Shown in pieces: positions 11,441 through 23,329 of a stretch of DNA of 64,000 bases. The position numbers were made by a program, and so were the translations under genes. The DNA lies in assembly GCA_009602735.1 (NCBI GenBank), contig WELA01008857.1:29769-93768 (forward strand), read 5' to 3'. This stretch comes from Mesotaenium endlicherianum. Its lineage: Eukaryota > Streptophyta > Zygnematophyceae > Zygnematales > Mesotaeniaceae. The first letter of the stretch is position 1. Each line of letters opens with the position of its first letter. Below the pieces are notes generated by a model, which was not told the DNA's origin, did no database searches, and worked only from the letters and a program-made list of their open reading frames with translations.

Positions 11441-11548
11441 TTGACCTTCACTGACAAGCCTATGCCGAGACCAAGACCAGTGACTATTGGGATCAATGTG
11501 GTGCCAACATCTGATCAGAGGGCTATCAGAACGGCACATCAGCAATAA

Positions 11549-13600
11549 GAAGAATACTGGGTGCAAAGAGACGCAGCGAAAGCCGTTGTAGACAGAGCAT
11601 TCAGGGGAAATAGGATGGCAGAACTGATGAGATGTCAGTATCTATTGGACCAGATTGATAATCGGACCAATGAATTACAAGCACCTCTAGAAAGAGAGGA
11701 TACACCCATGAGGGATCAGGCGCCTGAGCAAGCAGCACCGCTACCAGGATTGGGAGACCATACGCATGGCACCCCATCATCTGTGAGAAAAGCCACTCAA
11801 GCCAGATTTTTATTGGGAGCTCACCTCCCGGAACAACGACATTAATACGTGAAGAGACCCCAGAAGAGGCCAGGTCAGGGTATGATACCCCCCTCAGCCC
11901 AAGAGCAGCTGGGCACGGAGACCATTGGCAGGAAAGCTCAAGTAGCTAGGAAGCCAACCAAAAGTGTCTATCGTCTTCACCAGAGCGAGCGTCGTTACAA
12001 GACATGTCAGAAGAATCTGAGAAGAAGGCTCCTGAGCCTACAGCTAAAATACTGGACATGGCCTAAACCAAGTACCAAGGCAAGAACGCCAGTGCAATCT
12101 TGGTGAATGGGCCGAAGAGAGTAGCCAGAACTCAGGAGATTCTGGAGGGTCTGCAAAGACCATATGTCTCGAAGTGATATTCGAAGAACGCCAGGAGGAG
12201 TTGGACAAGAAACTGTCTACAACACCTGCCTTGATGAGCCCAGAGCCGCAAGCTAAGGGGCAACAGCAGGTTTCTGCCAGTCAAACAGCTGAATTCATTG
12301 CAAGGCAAATCACGGAGCAGCTGCTGGATGCAGACGCCCAACAACACGAGGAACGGGAAGTGGCTAAGGCGGCAAGCGCTCTGCAATCAGCCGTCGTCAA
12401 CTTGGCAAAGCTCAACACAGATAATGAAGGAAAAACGCCACCACCCGGAGCGGAGAAATCAATTGAAGATGAGGCAAAGATGCCAGCCTTCTAGGGTTTG
12501 ACCTGCCGTCAGTTACCAATAAAGAGGAGATTCGGGAAGCAATTCCACGTTTTCCTACCCCATAATTGGACTTATTGGAGCTACAAGAACTCAGAACGGA
12601 TAATTGGGCGAACGACCAATTGATGATGGAAGGACCCAACCCGGCCGATCTTTACAACGATCTAAGGTCGCCTACATCTAGCACTCCAACCGTCAGTTTT
12701 CCAGCACCAGAAGCTACCCCACATCAGCTACAACAGCCGCAAGAAGTGGCTGCCTGCACCGCTAAGGTGGAACCAACACAAGGAAATCCTCACGGTCGCG
12801 CAAGCAGACCAAGAAAGGTTGCCCGGGAAGGGAATGGACCTTTCAGGCGGATGCTGATGCGTTACTTCAAGTACAGGGGAACAGCTCAGAGAGAAGAGGT
12901 TTTGAAAGGAACCACGGCTCCTCCTCCGCAACCTATCCTAGAGATTTTGCAGAGAGAAGAAGAGGATGGCTTAACTCGCAAAGCCATGACATTGGGAATT
13001 CAGATTCCCATGGTGCGCCCCTCATCCACTGGAACATGGGAGAAGGATAGTTCAGCTCCTAAGACTCCTGCAGTGTCTGAAAGGGAACTGGTAGAGCTAA
13101 GAAGCACCATGAGCCGCTTGACAGCAGAAAATGCTGTATACGCACAACTAGCTGCGGCCCAAAGATCGCAGACTATGACACAAACATGGACGGTTATGCC
13201 ACCAGCCAGGGAGGAGTTTGGCACAACCGTTGCGCGTATAGCTACCATTGAGCGCGAATGGGGTTGGACAATCAACCCCAGAGCAGATCCAGCAGGGTGG
13301 CCTTTGCCAAACCCACCCTCACCACGTGAAGAAGGAGGAACAGGGACCAGCTGGACTGCGGCCGATGAAGAAAGATTCTTGAGGCAGCCCATCCGGAGGC
13401 GCCTGACCTACACCACGCAACCAGAGAGGCGACGATCTATCGCAAAAGGTAAGAGGCCTAAGAAGCAGGCCTCCAAGCCTAAGATAGCGGAGGAGCAAGC
13501 TGCAAAGCGTGCCACTCCACCGCCTAACAATCAGGCAGAAAAGCCTGAAGACCAGGATGAGGGCGCAAAGCCCCCACCTGGACCCAAAGAGTAGCAACTA
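11549..13600 (+). CDS. Element A spacer of unknown function between methyltransferase and RT
   Basis: About 2 kb of mostly open but low-complexity coding-like sequence. The first part is Gln/Glu/Ala-rich and likely helical. The second part, near 12570-13590, is Pro- and Arg-rich, with a coiled-coil-like stretch (SERELVELRSTMSRLTAEN) and a Lys/Arg/Pro tail. I recognise no domain. It could be a linker, a nucleic-acid-binding tail or a remnant of another captured gene. Broken like the rest of A. Confidence 0.45.
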
Positions 13601-13649
13601 CTGGATGCCTGTGTTGGAGAAAAGCAGCTAGCAACTGAGGTTCTTACCA

Positions 13650-14940
13650 TTGGAGACATGGTCTCAACCCAACAGAGAGCACAAGTAGAAAGGCTGCTGA
13701 AGAAGCACCGCAAGGTGTTTGCTTTTACCAAAGAGGAGATTGGTAGAACCACTGCCACTGTGTGTGAGATCACACTAACTACTGATAACCCGGTCAGACT
13801 TGGGCCGCATAAGCTCAGTCAGACCGAATGGGACTGTGTGGAGAAAACTTGCTAGGAGCTGCACAAGCTCAGCATGATCGAGAAATCAACCTCAATACAC
13901 GGTAGTAGTTGCCAAGAAAGACGAGGATGGCAATTATACAGCCACTCGTATGTCTGGAGACAACAGACGACTGAATCTTCATACGGAGCCAGACAGCTAT
14001 GTGATGCCTACACCAGAGAGGATTTTTGCAATTGCTACCACCGGGAATGTGTTCAACATCATCAATCTACGCCAAGGGTTCAACCAGATCCTTGTGAAAA
14101 CAGAAGATCGAGGTAAGACAGCTTTCTGGGCCCAAAGGGAACTTTGGCAATGGACGGTAATGCCGTTTGGACTGAAAAATGCTCCAGCCATCTTTCAGAG
14201 GACTATGGATAAAGTGCTGGAGGGACTGGATTTTGCAAAACCATACATTGATGACGTAGTGGTATTCAGCAAGTCCATAGAGGAGCACCTTGAGCACTTG
14301 GAACAAGTGTTCCAGCGCCTAGAGAAATTCCAGATGACGTTGCACCCTGGAAAGTGCAGATTCTCTGAGGCACATGTGCTTTACTTAAAACATGAGATTG
14401 GGAACAATGCTATGTCCCCTCAGGCTGTAAAGACTGGAGCCATTTACAAGATACCTGCACCAACGAATGTGTCTAAGCTGAAAGCTCTGTTAGGGCTAAG
14501 CGGATACTAGCGTAAATTTGTGAAGGATTGTAGCAAAATTGCTAAACCCTTGACAAAACTCTTGAAAAAAGACGTACCTTTTGTGTGGACGGAAGCCCAG
14601 GAGAAGGCCATGAACGAGCTCAAGGAGCGGCTGGTAACAGCCCCAGTCTTGCGAACACCTGACTACTCCAAGCCGTTCAATCTACACACCGACTGGAGTC
14701 GTGTGAAAATTGGCGCAGTACTCACTCAGGCCAAAAGTCCTAGAGAGGAGTACGTCATTGCCTATGCCTCACGCTCTAACAACGGAGCGGAGAGCAACTA
14801 CTCATCCTACGAAGGAGAGCTACTGGCAGTGGTTTGGGCTGTTGCACATTTCAGAGAGTATCTATGGGGAAGACCCTTCACGCTGATCACAGATCACTGG
14901 CTTGTTGGGCTCTCAAGCTCCAGGAGTACCAAATGACAGT
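13650..14940 (+). CDS. Element A reverse transcriptase and RNase H (fossil)
   Basis: RT is recognised from MPFGLKNAP and the catalytic YIDDVVVFS near 14240. RNase H follows, with a PDYSKPFNLHTD-like segment, the SxxExELLAVV motif (YSSYEGELLAVVWAV) and an ITDH motif near 14890. The arrangement is typical of Ty3/Gypsy pol. The tether towards integrase is interrupted by C1. Broken. Confidence 0.85.
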
Positions 14941-15113
14941 GATACATCGAGCAGGTATACTCAACAACGACGCCGATGGACTCTGCAGGAACCCGGACCC
15001 ATCCGCAGACGACAGAATTGGAGCTCGAGAAGACGAAGATCCGAGCAGCTCAGCAGAATCGGCAGCCTGCCTGGCCGAAATGGCTAGAATGGTAGCATCA
15101 GGAGAAGCTGAGC

Positions 15114-15118
15114 CTCTA
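15114..15118. repeat. target-site duplication of C1 (CTCTA), left copy
   Basis: CTCTA precedes TGTAGTG at 15119 and is repeated at 21799-21803, immediately after the terminal CACTACA. It is a perfect 5-bp duplication within element A. Confidence 0.93.
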
Positions 15119-15621
15119 TGTAGTGAAACAGATAGATAAAGTACTTAGTAAAACAAAATACTTTATCTATTCAAGACAAGGATCTTTGAACACAAGTGGT
15201 AGCTTCTTGAAAGAGAGATGGCTTCTTGAAAGTTAATATATTTCTGGATTTTGGCAAGTACAAGAGTGATTCTCCCATGTCTTTCTATGTTCTAGCTCTT
15301 GTTTATATACTTGCTACATAAGTAATTTCTAGGAAGGTGTATGTTGATGTGTTGGCACCCAACACATCCCAAAACTTGCCACCTCTTTCTAGAATAATGT
15401 ACACATGTCCTTTTGACCTAAAAATGGCACATCTGACTTTTGCCACATGGAGTTCTTCTAGGTCTTTCCTCTAACTTCGAAAATGCCTTGGAAGGTTCAA
15501 AGGACATGAACCAAGTTACTAGAGTACCTATTCACACTTGACTCCACACAATACTACTCCAAATATATTTGAAAACATTAAAATATATGCAAACTAATAT
15601 ATAATAACTCAAATCACTACA
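15119..15621 (-). repeat. C1 3' LTR
   Basis: 503 bp, starting TGTAGTGAAACAG on the plus strand and ending AATCACTACA. It is the same length as the partner at 21296-21798. Element-sense polypurine tract: the adjacent run of C at 15624-15631 on the plus strand. Confidence 0.95.
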
Positions 15622-15659
15622 TCACCCCCCCGATAGAAAAAGCGACGTCTCGGCGCGTC

Positions 15660-15788
15660 AAGTCAGGTCTTACACATGTGGAGCAAACTAGTCAACAGTT
15701 TCAAGTCAGATGCCACACATGTGAAGAGGACTAGTCAAAGGCGCCAAGTCAGGTGCTACACATGTAAGGTAGACTAGGCAAGGTCGTA
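15660..15788 (-). repeat. three tandem 43-bp repeats in the C1 3' untranslated region
   Basis: Three units begin at 15660, 15703 and 15746, each with AAGTCAG and a CACATGT/ACATGT word, and two with CTAGTCAA. The same array is conserved in C2 at 41368-41496. It lies between the pol stop codon and the polypurine tract. Confidence 0.85.
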
Positions 15789-16390
15789 GGTGGTGTGACC
15801 TTATTGGCTAGCCTACTCCTTAATGATAAAGAAAATTGTACAAGTTGGCCCAGAATCTGCCACGAACTCAAAAATTCATAGCGGCCACAGAACTGCTCCA
15901 AATCTGAAAATTCGAGTGCCAGACGGACCGCGTCGGAGAACTCTACCGGGTCACCAAATTTGAGAGCATTCTCATTTCTGGAGTGTCGTTGAGAGCTGAG
16001 AGAGTAGGCACTCCTCCAAATCTGTGCAGAAACTTCTGAAAATCATAAGTCCTTCTATACTTCTCCAAATTCTGCAAACTAAGTCTCAAACTGGGCGCTG
16101 TAAGATGTTCTACCAGAGTCTTGAGTTTCAGAGCATTCCAAGTTCAGGGGAGGGCACAATGTCAGAAGGCATATTCTGCCCTAACAATGCCAGCAGCCTG
16201 ACCCCCTTCTACTTAGAGCATCATATCTCTCTCACCAGTGCTCCAAATTGAGCAAACTTGGACTCTAAATGACCGGCTACTCATGGACTACAGCCAGGTA
16301 AATTTTCAGAATTTATTATGCAGAGACCTATTACCAGTAGCAGTTTTAGTTTTCTGTCCAGAAACTGCGAGAAGAGAAGAGTGTCTAATG

Positions 16391-19300
16391 TCAATTTTTC
16401 CTCTTTCTTGTTCTTGCAGGCTGCCTCCAAGGGGTCTTCTGCTGCTTCTTGATGGTGGCAGGCTGCCTCCCTGAAGTCTTCGGGCTTCTAGTAGAGAGAC
16501 TTGGGGCTGGTCCAAGATGGGGGTTGGCGGCATGGAAGCGCTTCAACTTTCTCTGAACTTTGTCAAGGTAGTGCGCCGCCACCCAACTATTCTCCGAATC
16601 TGGATATCCTTTCCACTTGATCAAGTATTGCTGCTGTCTCCTGAAATTTCTCATAGCCACTATGTCTTCCACTTCGTACTCCAAATGATCATCCACTATT
16701 GTTGGGGCTGGTGGGGTTGTCACACGTCCTGGGAACTTGTTGTCGGGTTGCACATATGGCTTGAAGAGGGAAGCGTGGAATACGGGGTCGATGTGCATAG
16801 TCTGGGGAAGTTCTAGCTTGAAAGCAACGGGGTTGACTTGCTGGATAATCTTGAAGGGTCCCAAATACTTGGGAGAGAACTTGCTGCCGGCAGGCCTGTT
16901 GTTCAGGGAAATGTTCTTGGATGATAGTAACACGTTGTCACCCACTCTGTACGTAATTTCTCTTCTGGATCTGTTCGCCACTCTTGCTTGAGCATCTTGC
17001 GCGTGTTGTAGAGCTTTCTTCGCTGCTGTAAGGGCTGCTTCTAATGTCTCCATAAAATCTGTGGCTGCAGGTACTTCATCATGGCCAGCCGTGAAGCTCA
17101 GTGGCGTGGTCGGATGGAAGCCATAGTTGAGGAAGAATGGGGACTCTTGGGTAGAGGCTTGCGTTGTGTTGTTGTAGGCAAACTCCAGGGGGGTCAAGTA
17201 CATATCCCAATCTTGCTCCAGAGTAGACACGTAGGCCTTTAGAGAGGTCTTTAGAGTACGATTCATACACTCCGTTTGCCCATCTGATTGCGGGTGGTAG
17301 GCAGTGGACATATCCAGCGATGTACCCAAGTTCTTAAAGAGATTTTTCCAGAAATTGCTTGTGAATCTTGGGTCTCTATCTGACACAATTCTTGATGGTA
17401 GTCCATGGAGTCGGAAGATGTTGTCAAAGATGAGTCTTGCAAGTTGTGGTGCTGTAGCCTTAGTCGTCGTGGGAATAAAATGAGCCATCTTGGTAAGTCT
17501 GTCCACCGCCGTGAGTATTGCATTATGGCCTCGAGGTGTCACGGGCAAGTCCACGATAAGGTCCATTGAGATGTCCGTCCATTGTCTTTCGGGGATTGGT
17601 AGTGGTTGGAGGAGTCCTCCCGCCTTTTGCGATGATGGCTTGATTCTTTGGCATGTGTCACAGCTCCTGCAGTACTCCTTGACTTGCTTAGACATGCCTG
17701 GCCAACAATAAGTCCTAGCTAGAACGCCCGTGGTCCTTAGGATTCCAAAGTGTCCTCCAAGAGGGTTGTCGTGTGCTTCTCGTAGAAGCAAGAGCCGGAG
17801 GTCTAAGTCATTAGGAACACATCTCTGGCCCGTATCTTGCCTCACCCAATAATTGCCTTCTTGCTTCTTGCATGGGTCCAAGGCTGCTTCTCCGTTCTTG
17901 TAGTAAGGGTCTCTTTCATAGGCGGCTGAAAATCGAGCTTCCAGATCTGTCTTCAGGGATACCATCACTGCATTTAATTGCAGTCTTGAGAGGGGGTCAG
18001 CCGGGTTTGTCTTGCCGGGCTGGTACTGAATCGTGATGTTGTATTGTTGCAAGTATCCGCTCCATCTTGCTTGTCTCCTTGAGAGATACGGCTGCGTTTG
18101 GAGGTGCTTTAACGCCTCGTGGTCCGTGGTGACCAGTACTTTGCGTCCTTCAACGTAGCAGCGCCAAACCTTCAAGGCATGTACAATCGCCAATGCCTCT
18201 CGCTCCGTGGTTGTATAATTTTGCTCGGCTGGATTTAGCTTCCTTGACTCGTAGGCGATGGGCTGCAGTCCCTTGCCTTGGTCTTGAAGCAGGATTGCTC
18301 CTATTGCATAGGAAGATGCATCGGTGATGACGTGGAAGGGCCAATCTGGGTTTGGACTTGGGAGTGTGAGCACCGGGGATGTGGTCAATCTTCGCTTTAA
18401 CTCTTGAAATGCCTCTTCCTCTTTCTCGGTCCATGTATATAGCCTGTCCTTCTTGAGTAGATCTGTCAGGGGGGCTGCTATGTGCGAGAAGCCTTGGATG
18501 AATTTTCTGTACCAATTGGCAAATCCCAAGAATGACTGGAGTTCTTTCTTGGTCGTGGGGGTTGGCCATTCCTCCACCACCGTGGTCTTCTTGGGGTCCA
18601 TCTTGATGCCATCAGCAGTCACGTGGAGACCTAGGAACTCCACTTCTTGTTTGGCAAACTCGCACTTTGACTCCTTCGCAAATAGCTTGTTTTGCTTCAA
18701 TACTTCAAGGACTTCTTTCAAGTGTCTCGCATGCTCTTCAAGGGTCTTGCTGTAGATAAGGATGTCATCGATGAATACCACCACAAATCTGTCCAACATG
18801 GGCTGAAATATGGTGTTCATCATAGTCATGAAAGTTGCTGGCGCGTTGGTGAGTCCAAATGGCAGGACCATGAACTCAAAATGTCCATATCTTGTCCTGA
18901 ATGCCGTCTTCTCTATGTCCGGTTCTGCGATGCGAATCTGGTGGTAGCCGCTCCGTAAGTCAATCTTCGTGAAGTACTTGGCTCCAACCAGCCGGTCCAT
19001 GAGCTCATCCATGCGCGGCAGCGGGTATCGATTCTTGATGGTGATCTTGTTGAGGGCGCGATAGTCCACACACATCCTCAAGGTACCATCTTTCTTCTTG
19101 ACAAATAGCACCGGGGCTCCAAATGGCGACTTGCTAGGTCGAATGAAGCCATGCTCCAGTAGCTCCTTGATTTGCTTCTTGACTTCGTCTAGCTCCGTGT
19201 ATGACATTTTGAACGTAGGCCGAGAGATGGGCTTGCTTCCGGGCTCCAACTCTATCTTGTGGTCTACGAATCTTTTGGGGGGTAGGCCCTTGGGCAATTC

Positions 19301-19999
19301 CGGGGAGAACACTTCTTTGTAGTCCTCTAAGACTTCTTGTATCTCCTTGGGAACGGGGCTGCCTTCTTGACTCTCGATGTCTTTCTTGATGTCTTTTGGC
19401 GTGATCAAGGCCAAAAGAAGCTCGTGTCCCTTCCTCACAAGTCTCTTGAGTTGGAGGGCGGACAATAGTATCTCGTGTGCCGGCTTCTGGATGTCTTGGG
19501 TCTGGATATTCTGGATTGCGCGCAAAATACAGATTCTTGAAGTGATGTCATTCTTGATCTTGATAGTACCGGTCCTCCAATCAACTTGGGGGTTGTGCTT
19601 GGTCAACCAAGGCGTCCCTAGGATGACGTCGTACTTGCCCAATTGCATGGGGGAGAACACTACTCTATCCTTGAAGGACTTGATAGAGAGTGCCAAGGGG
19701 TACGTCTTCTTGGAAGGGGTAGTATAGGAGAATCCATCGGGCATCATAATCTCCTCGTCGTGGTCAAGAGTTCGCATAGTAATACCGTGCTTGGTGGCAA
19801 AATCTGCAGCAATGAAGTTGCCTTGAGCTCCGCTATCCACCAAGATGTGGACCTTCTCTCCTCCAAGGTAACCTCTCAAACTCATTGGGGCTGGAACGTC
19901 GTCTTCAACGGGGGTCTCCACCTCACTTGGCGTGTTGCCTTCTCGTGAAGTGGGTCTTGGGGTGGTAGGCTCCTGGCCTACCGGCGCTGTCCGTTTTTT
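16391..19999 (-). CDS. C1 pol: protease, RT, RNase H, integrase, chromodomain
   Basis: About 1,200 residues entered by -1 frameshifting from gag. Domains in order: retropepsin ([10 protein letters not shown]); RT with [12 protein letters not shown] and [10 protein letters not shown]; RNase H ([15 protein letters not shown]); integrase with an HHCC finger (CRSCDTCQR) and a D,D,E core ([23 protein letters not shown]); [11 protein letters not shown] module; then a chromodomain near 16560-16690 ([25 protein letters not shown]). The chromodomain is known in chromoviruses to direct integration to methylated-histone chromatin. A basic Lys/Arg tail ends the protein. Confidence 0.95.
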   Translation of the reverse strand, partial: KKRTAPVGQEPTTPRPTSREGNTPSEVETPVEDDVPAPMSLRGYLGGEKVHILVDSGAQGNFIAADFATKHGITMRTLDHDEEIMMPDGFSYTTPSKKTYPLALSIKSFKDRVVFSPMQLGKYDVILGTPWLTKHNPQVDWRTGTIKIKNDITSRICILRAIQNIQTQDIQKPAHEILLSALQLKRLVRKGHELLLALITPKDIKKDIESQEGSPVPKEIQEVLEDYKEVFSPELPKGLPPKRFVDHKIELEPGSKPISRPTFKMSYTELDEVKKQIKELLEHGFIRPSKSPFGAPVLFVKKKDGTLRMCVDYRALNKITIKNRYPLPRMDELMDRLVGAKYFTKIDLRSGYHQIRIAEPDIEKTAFRTRYGHFEFMVLPFGLTNAPATFMTMMNTIFQPMLDRFVVVFIDDILIYSKTLEEHARHLKEVLEVLKQNKLFAKESKCEFAKQEVEFLGLHVTADGIKMDPKKTTVVEEWPTPTTKKELQSFLGFANWYRKFIQGFSHIAAPLTDLLKKDRLYTWTEKEEEAFQELKRRLTTSPVLTLPSPNPDWPFHVITDASSYAIGAILLQDQGKGLQPIAYESRKLNPAEQNYTTTEREALAIVHALKVWRCYVEGRKVLVTTDHEALKHLQTQPYLSRRQARWSGYLQQYNITIQYQPGKTNPADPLSRLQLNAVMVSLKTDLEARFSAAYERDPYYKNGEAALDPCKKQEGNYWVRQDTGQRCVPNDLDLRLLLLREAHDNPLGGHFGILRTTGVLARTYCWPGMSKQVKEYCRSCDTCQRIKPSSQKAGGLLQPLPIPERQWTDISMDLIVDLPVTPRGHNAILTAVDRLTKMAHFIPTTTKATAPQLARLIFDNIFRLHGLPSRIVSDRDPRFTSNFWKNLFKNLGTSLDMSTAYHPQSDGQTECMNRTLKTSLKAYVSTLEQDWDMYLTPLEFAYNNTTQASTQESPFFLNYGFHPTTPLSFTAGHDEVPAATDFMETLEAALTAAKKALQHAQDAQARVANRSRREITYRVGDNVLLSSKNISLNNRPAGSKFSPKYLGPFKIIQQVNPVAFKLELPQTMHIDPVFHASLFKPYVQPDNKFPGRVTTPPAPTIVDDHLEYEVEDIVAMRNFRRQQQYLIKWKGYPDSENSWVAAHYLDKVQRKLKRFHAANPHLGPAPSLSTRSPKTSGRQPATIKKQQKTPWRQPARTRKRKN

Positions 20000-21258
20000 G
20001 ACAACTTTTTGGGGCATGAAAGTGCACGATGGCCCTTTTCCTTGCAATAGAAGCATAGTCCAGCCGTCATGAGAGCTTCTTTTTCAGCCGGGGAGAGTCT
20101 TGCTTTCACTCCTTGCTGGTTTCTTGCATCATAAGTGTCATTGGAGGGTCTTCCACTCTTCCGGGCAGCCGCGGGGTCCCTTTTAATAACTCCGATTTCC
20201 ATGGGTGTGGGTCCAGATTCGGATGTGGAAGGGGCTGCGTACACCCGCGTCGTCGGTACCCGTGAAGATGAAGGCACGGAGTGCTTGAAATCCAAGGTAT
20301 CCACCTTTTGGGCCACTTCAATGATCTTTGAGAAGTCCGTCAAGTCGCGTAACTCCACTTCCTTTGCCACCTTGGGTTTGAGGCCAAAGATGTAGCGGTC
20401 AATCTTCTCCTCGAGAGACATGTTGGGGATCTCAAGAGTGAGGGCGTGAAATCTGGATGTATACTCTTGAACGGACGTCGTTTGCTTGAGATGGTGGAGC
20501 TTTCCTCGGGCAATCTTCTCCGCATTGATGGGCATGAATTGCTTCTTGAGGGCCTCACGAAAATCTGCCCATCTTGCATATGATGGTGGGGGCTCTTGGC
20601 CGAGCATGGGGTGCGCCATAGCTTGATATATAGCCGCTTGATAGTTACGCCACCATGATGTTGCTGCTCCTCTAAGTAAGGTAACGGCAAAGGGAACGTA
20701 GTCCTCCTCGGGTACTTCAAGGAATGCGAGGTACGTCTCCACTTGGTAGAGCCATAAATTCAGGTTGGCACCTTTCCCGGGGTTGAAAGTGTCGGGTTTG
20801 CCGGGCTTGATGAGTTTCCTTGCTCTCGTTGGCTCTTGTGGAGGCGCTTGAGCCGGGGCTGGATTTTGAGCATTGCTCGCAATAGGGGCAACCATGGCAG
20901 CCATAGCTTCTCTTGACGCTTGCACGGTTGCTTCATAGGTGGCCAAGCCCACTTGGTTGTGGACGGTCATTAGGAAGGCTGCCCACTCATTTGCGGGAAC
21001 TCCTTGTGGTGGGGTCAACTTTGCTATAGCGGCTGCCACGGGATTTGACGGTGCTCCTCCTTGTGGTGCTTCTTGTTGTTGGAGATTTCCTTGAGTAGGC
21101 TCTCCCATCGACGCTGGAGGAGGGTGTGCTCCTCCTTGTGGTGCTTCTTGTTGTTGCAGATTTTCTTGAGTGGGCTCTCCCATCGGCGCTGGAGGAGGGT
21201 GTCTTGGAGAGGAAGGGCTTCCTTCGAAAGCTTGCTGTTGGTCTTGAGGATCGGCCAT
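19978..21258 (-). CDS. C1 gag polyprotein
   Basis: 426 residues. The N-terminus is Gln/Pro-rich, with an imperfect duplicated segment (PPPA(P/S)MGEPTQ). A retrotransposon gag core of about 200 residues lies in the middle ([29 protein letters not shown]). A CCHC zinc knuckle ([14 protein letters not shown]) stands near the C-terminus. It forms the particle and binds RNA. The start Met lies 38 bases downstream of the 5' LTR border. Its end overlaps pol by 79 bases in the -1 frame. Confidence 0.95.
   Translation of the reverse strand: MADPQDQQQAFEGSPSSPRHPPPAPMGEPTQENLQQQEAPQGGAHPPPASMGEPTQGNLQQQEAPQGGAPSNPVAAAIAKLTPPQGVPANEWAAFLMTVHNQVGLATYEATVQASREAMAAMVAPIASNAQNPAPAQAPPQEPTRARKLIKPGKPDTFNPGKGANLNLWLYQVETYLAFLEVPEEDYVPFAVTLLRGAATSWWRNYQAAIYQAMAHPMLGQEPPPSYARWADFREALKKQFMPINAEKIARGKLHHLKQTTSVQEYTSRFHALTLEIPNMSLEEKIDRYIFGLKPKVAKEVELRDLTDFSKIIEVAQKVDTLDFKHSVPSSSRVPTTRVYAAPSTSESGPTPMEIGVIKRDPAAARKSGRPSNDTYDARNQQGVKARLSPAEKEALMTAGLCFYCKEKGHRALSCPKKLSKNGQRR
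19993..19999 (-). promoter_or_regulatory. C1 gag-pol -1 frameshift heptamer A AAA AAC
   Basis: On the element strand the gag codons read AAA AAC preceded by A, eight codons before the gag stop. This matches the X XXY YYZ slippery rule, and the downstream pol frame is exactly -1. The same heptamer is at 37130-37136 in C2. A downstream stimulatory structure was not computed. Confidence 0.75.
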
Positions 21259-21295
21259 CTTCTTGTGCTACCAAAGTGCCTAGCTCCGATACCAC

Positions 21296-21798
21296 TGTAG
21301 TGAAACAGATAGATAAAGTACTTAGTAAAACAGAATACTTTATCTATTCAAGACAAGGATCTTTGAACACAAGTGGTAGCTTCTTGAAAGAGAGATGGCT
21401 TCTTGAAAGTTAATATATTTCTGGATTTTGGCAAGTACAAGAGTGATTCTGGAATGTCTTTCTATGTTCTAGCTCTTGTTTATATACTTGCTACATAAGT
21501 AATTTCTAGGAAGGTGTATGTTGATGTGTTGGCACCCAACACATCCCAAAACTTGCCACCTCTTTCTAGAATAATGTACACATGTCCTTTTGACCTAAAA
21601 ATGGCACATCTGACTTTTGCTACATGGAGTTCTTCTAGGTCTTTCCTCTAACTTCGAAAATGCCTTGGAAGGTTCAAAGGACATGAACCAAGTTACTAGA
21701 GTACCTATTCACACTTGACTCCACACAATACTACTCCAAATATATTTGAAAACATTAAAATATATGCATACTAATATATAATAACTCGAATCACTACA
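21296..21798 (-). repeat. C1 5' LTR, with adjoining primer-binding site
   Basis: 503 bp. Directly outside it in element sense, at 21283-21295, is GTGGTATCGGAGC, whose TGGTATCGGAGC core matches a primer-binding site for initiator tRNA-Met. A TATATAA-type box lies inside the LTR (TTTATATACTT on the plus strand near 21478). Confidence 0.93.
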
Positions 21799-21829
21799 CT
21801 CTACCTCTGTTCAGTACAGAGATCTGGAA

Positions 21830-23110
21830 AAATCAAGCCACTATGCATTAGCTGAAGACGGGAGTCCATATAGAAGGATTGTTGGCAAAAGAAAAGGACC
21901 AGGTGGGCCATCGAGCTAAAAAGTTTTGCTGGAAACGCAATAACCTCTTCAAAATTGAAGAAACTGGTCAAGAGAAGTTAGTGCCAGAACCCACCAAAAG
22001 ACAAGCTCTGGTGCAGGAAATGCATGAGAATACTGGACACTATGGTGTCAAGAAGACATACAGTCTTCTGGAGCTGTCGTATTGGTGGAGGGGCATGAAG
22101 CAGCAGTGTGAGGATGTGATCAAGGCTTGTACAAGCTGCGATCGCGTCAAGGCTGGTTTTACGCAGCAACACCCAAACCTGCAACCTCTGCCAATCATGG
22201 GCCTAGGCTACTGGTGGAGCTGCGATCTCGCAGGTGAGCTCCCGCTATCCAAGCGAGGTAACAAGTACATTATGGTCATGATTGAGCCTTTTTCTTAAGT
22301 GGATAGAGGTGGTGCCTCTAACCGCTAAGGAAAGCTTGGGGACCGCGGAAGCGCTCCTCAATGGTGTGATTGTACGTCATGGAGCCCCAGCAGAAGTGTT
22401 GACAGACCAAGGGTCTGAGTTCCAAGGATCTTTTCAGAAACTCCTGGATAAATGCTTCATTGACCATTGCACTACGTCTAGAGACCACCCACAAGCAGAT
22501 GGTCTGGCAGAATGGATGGTGCAAACCATTAAGTCTGCTTTACGCAAATTTTGTCTTGAGCATGATAAGCGTGATTGGGATCTGGCCCTGCCATGGCTGG
22601 TTATGGGTTACAGATTTAGCAAGCAAGCTGCTTTGGCGAATTACTTGCCTTATCAGATTCTGTTTGGAAGAAGTCCAGTTGTGCCCAGCAGCATCAAGCG
22701 GGAGATTGAGCAGGTGAAAGATCTGGACAACCCTGATGAACTGTTAAAGGTCATGTTGCGCCGCAAGGTGTTATTTGAGCACATGATGCCTGTTGCCCTA
22801 GACAATTTGAAAATTGCACAAAAAAGAGACACACAGCGTAACGCCAGGACGCAAGATGGGAGCTACCGCCTGCAAATGACGCAGATCCAGGAAGGAGACT
22901 TCGTCTACCGCAAGCGCCAGACTAAGACCACCATTGACACCAGTTTAGGTGCAGTAATCTTACGCGTGAAACATGCGTCCGACAATGGTGTGTTAGAACT
23001 GAAAGGTTCTGATGGTAAGACCATGAGAGATCACGTGCAGAACTGTTCGCTGTGCCATTTGCCAAATATCGATCCTACAGTTAAGACTGAGCCCGAGGAA
23101 TTGGTGCCAG
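21830..23110 (+). CDS. Element A integrase (fossil), resumed after C1
   Basis: The zinc-binding H2C2 module is seen near 22020-22150 (HENTGHYGVKK ... CTSCDRVK). It is followed by the catalytic core with the first Asp in SCDLAGE, the second in LTDQGSEFQG and the Glu in GLAEWMVQTIK. The C-terminal DNA-binding part (GDFVYRKRQT) follows near 22890. It would join cDNA to the host genome. Unlike B, C and D there is no chromodomain; a PHD finger takes that place. Confidence 0.85.
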
Positions 23111-23118
23111 CCACGCCT

Positions 23119-23247
23119 TGTGCTAGCTGCAAAGTGCTGGATGATCAAGAAGCAATAATAACCTGCGATAAGTGTGGTGCCCGTTGGCACACTTTCTGCA
23201 TTGGTGAAGAAGAGATTATGGCAGGACGGTGGGAATGTCCTGACTGC
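23119..23247 (+). CDS. Element A PHD finger at the integrase C-terminus
   Basis: A canonical C4HC3 zinc finger reads CASC ... CDKC, GARWH, TFC, WECPDC, with correct spacing (CX2C, CX2C, X4H, X2C, WXCX2C). It is in frame with integrase and ends the polyprotein about 11 residues later. PHD fingers bind histone H3 tails, often reading the methylation state of Lys4. Here it occupies the chromodomain position of chromoviruses, so it probably reads chromatin during integration (inference). Confidence 0.88.
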
Positions 23248-23329
23248 CTTCCCAAAACCCCCAGCTACAGGGCGAAGACATAAAAGCTTTTAGCAGAAAG
23301 GCAGGGACGCCTCAGCTGAAAGGGAGGGG

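Larger units (their letters stand above)
15119..21798 (-). mobile_element. Element C1: Ty3/Gypsy chromovirus inserted in A, looks whole
   Basis: A 6.68-kb element with 503-bp LTRs, TG...CA ends and a 5-bp target duplication. It has gag, a -1 frameshift site, and pol (protease, RT, RNase H, integrase, chromodomain). The two LTRs differ at only about seven positions by eye (about 1.4%), and both main frames are open across their full length, so it is young. A primer-binding site complementary to initiator tRNA-Met follows the 5' LTR, and a G-rich polypurine tract precedes the 3' LTR. C2 (35331-50853) is the same family in the opposite orientation. Confidence 0.96.

Noticed and set aside
15660-15788. 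43-bp triplet as a CRISPR-like array
   Set aside because: The units are degenerate and contiguous with no spacers, sit in a retroelement 3' UTR, and the genome is eukaryotic.
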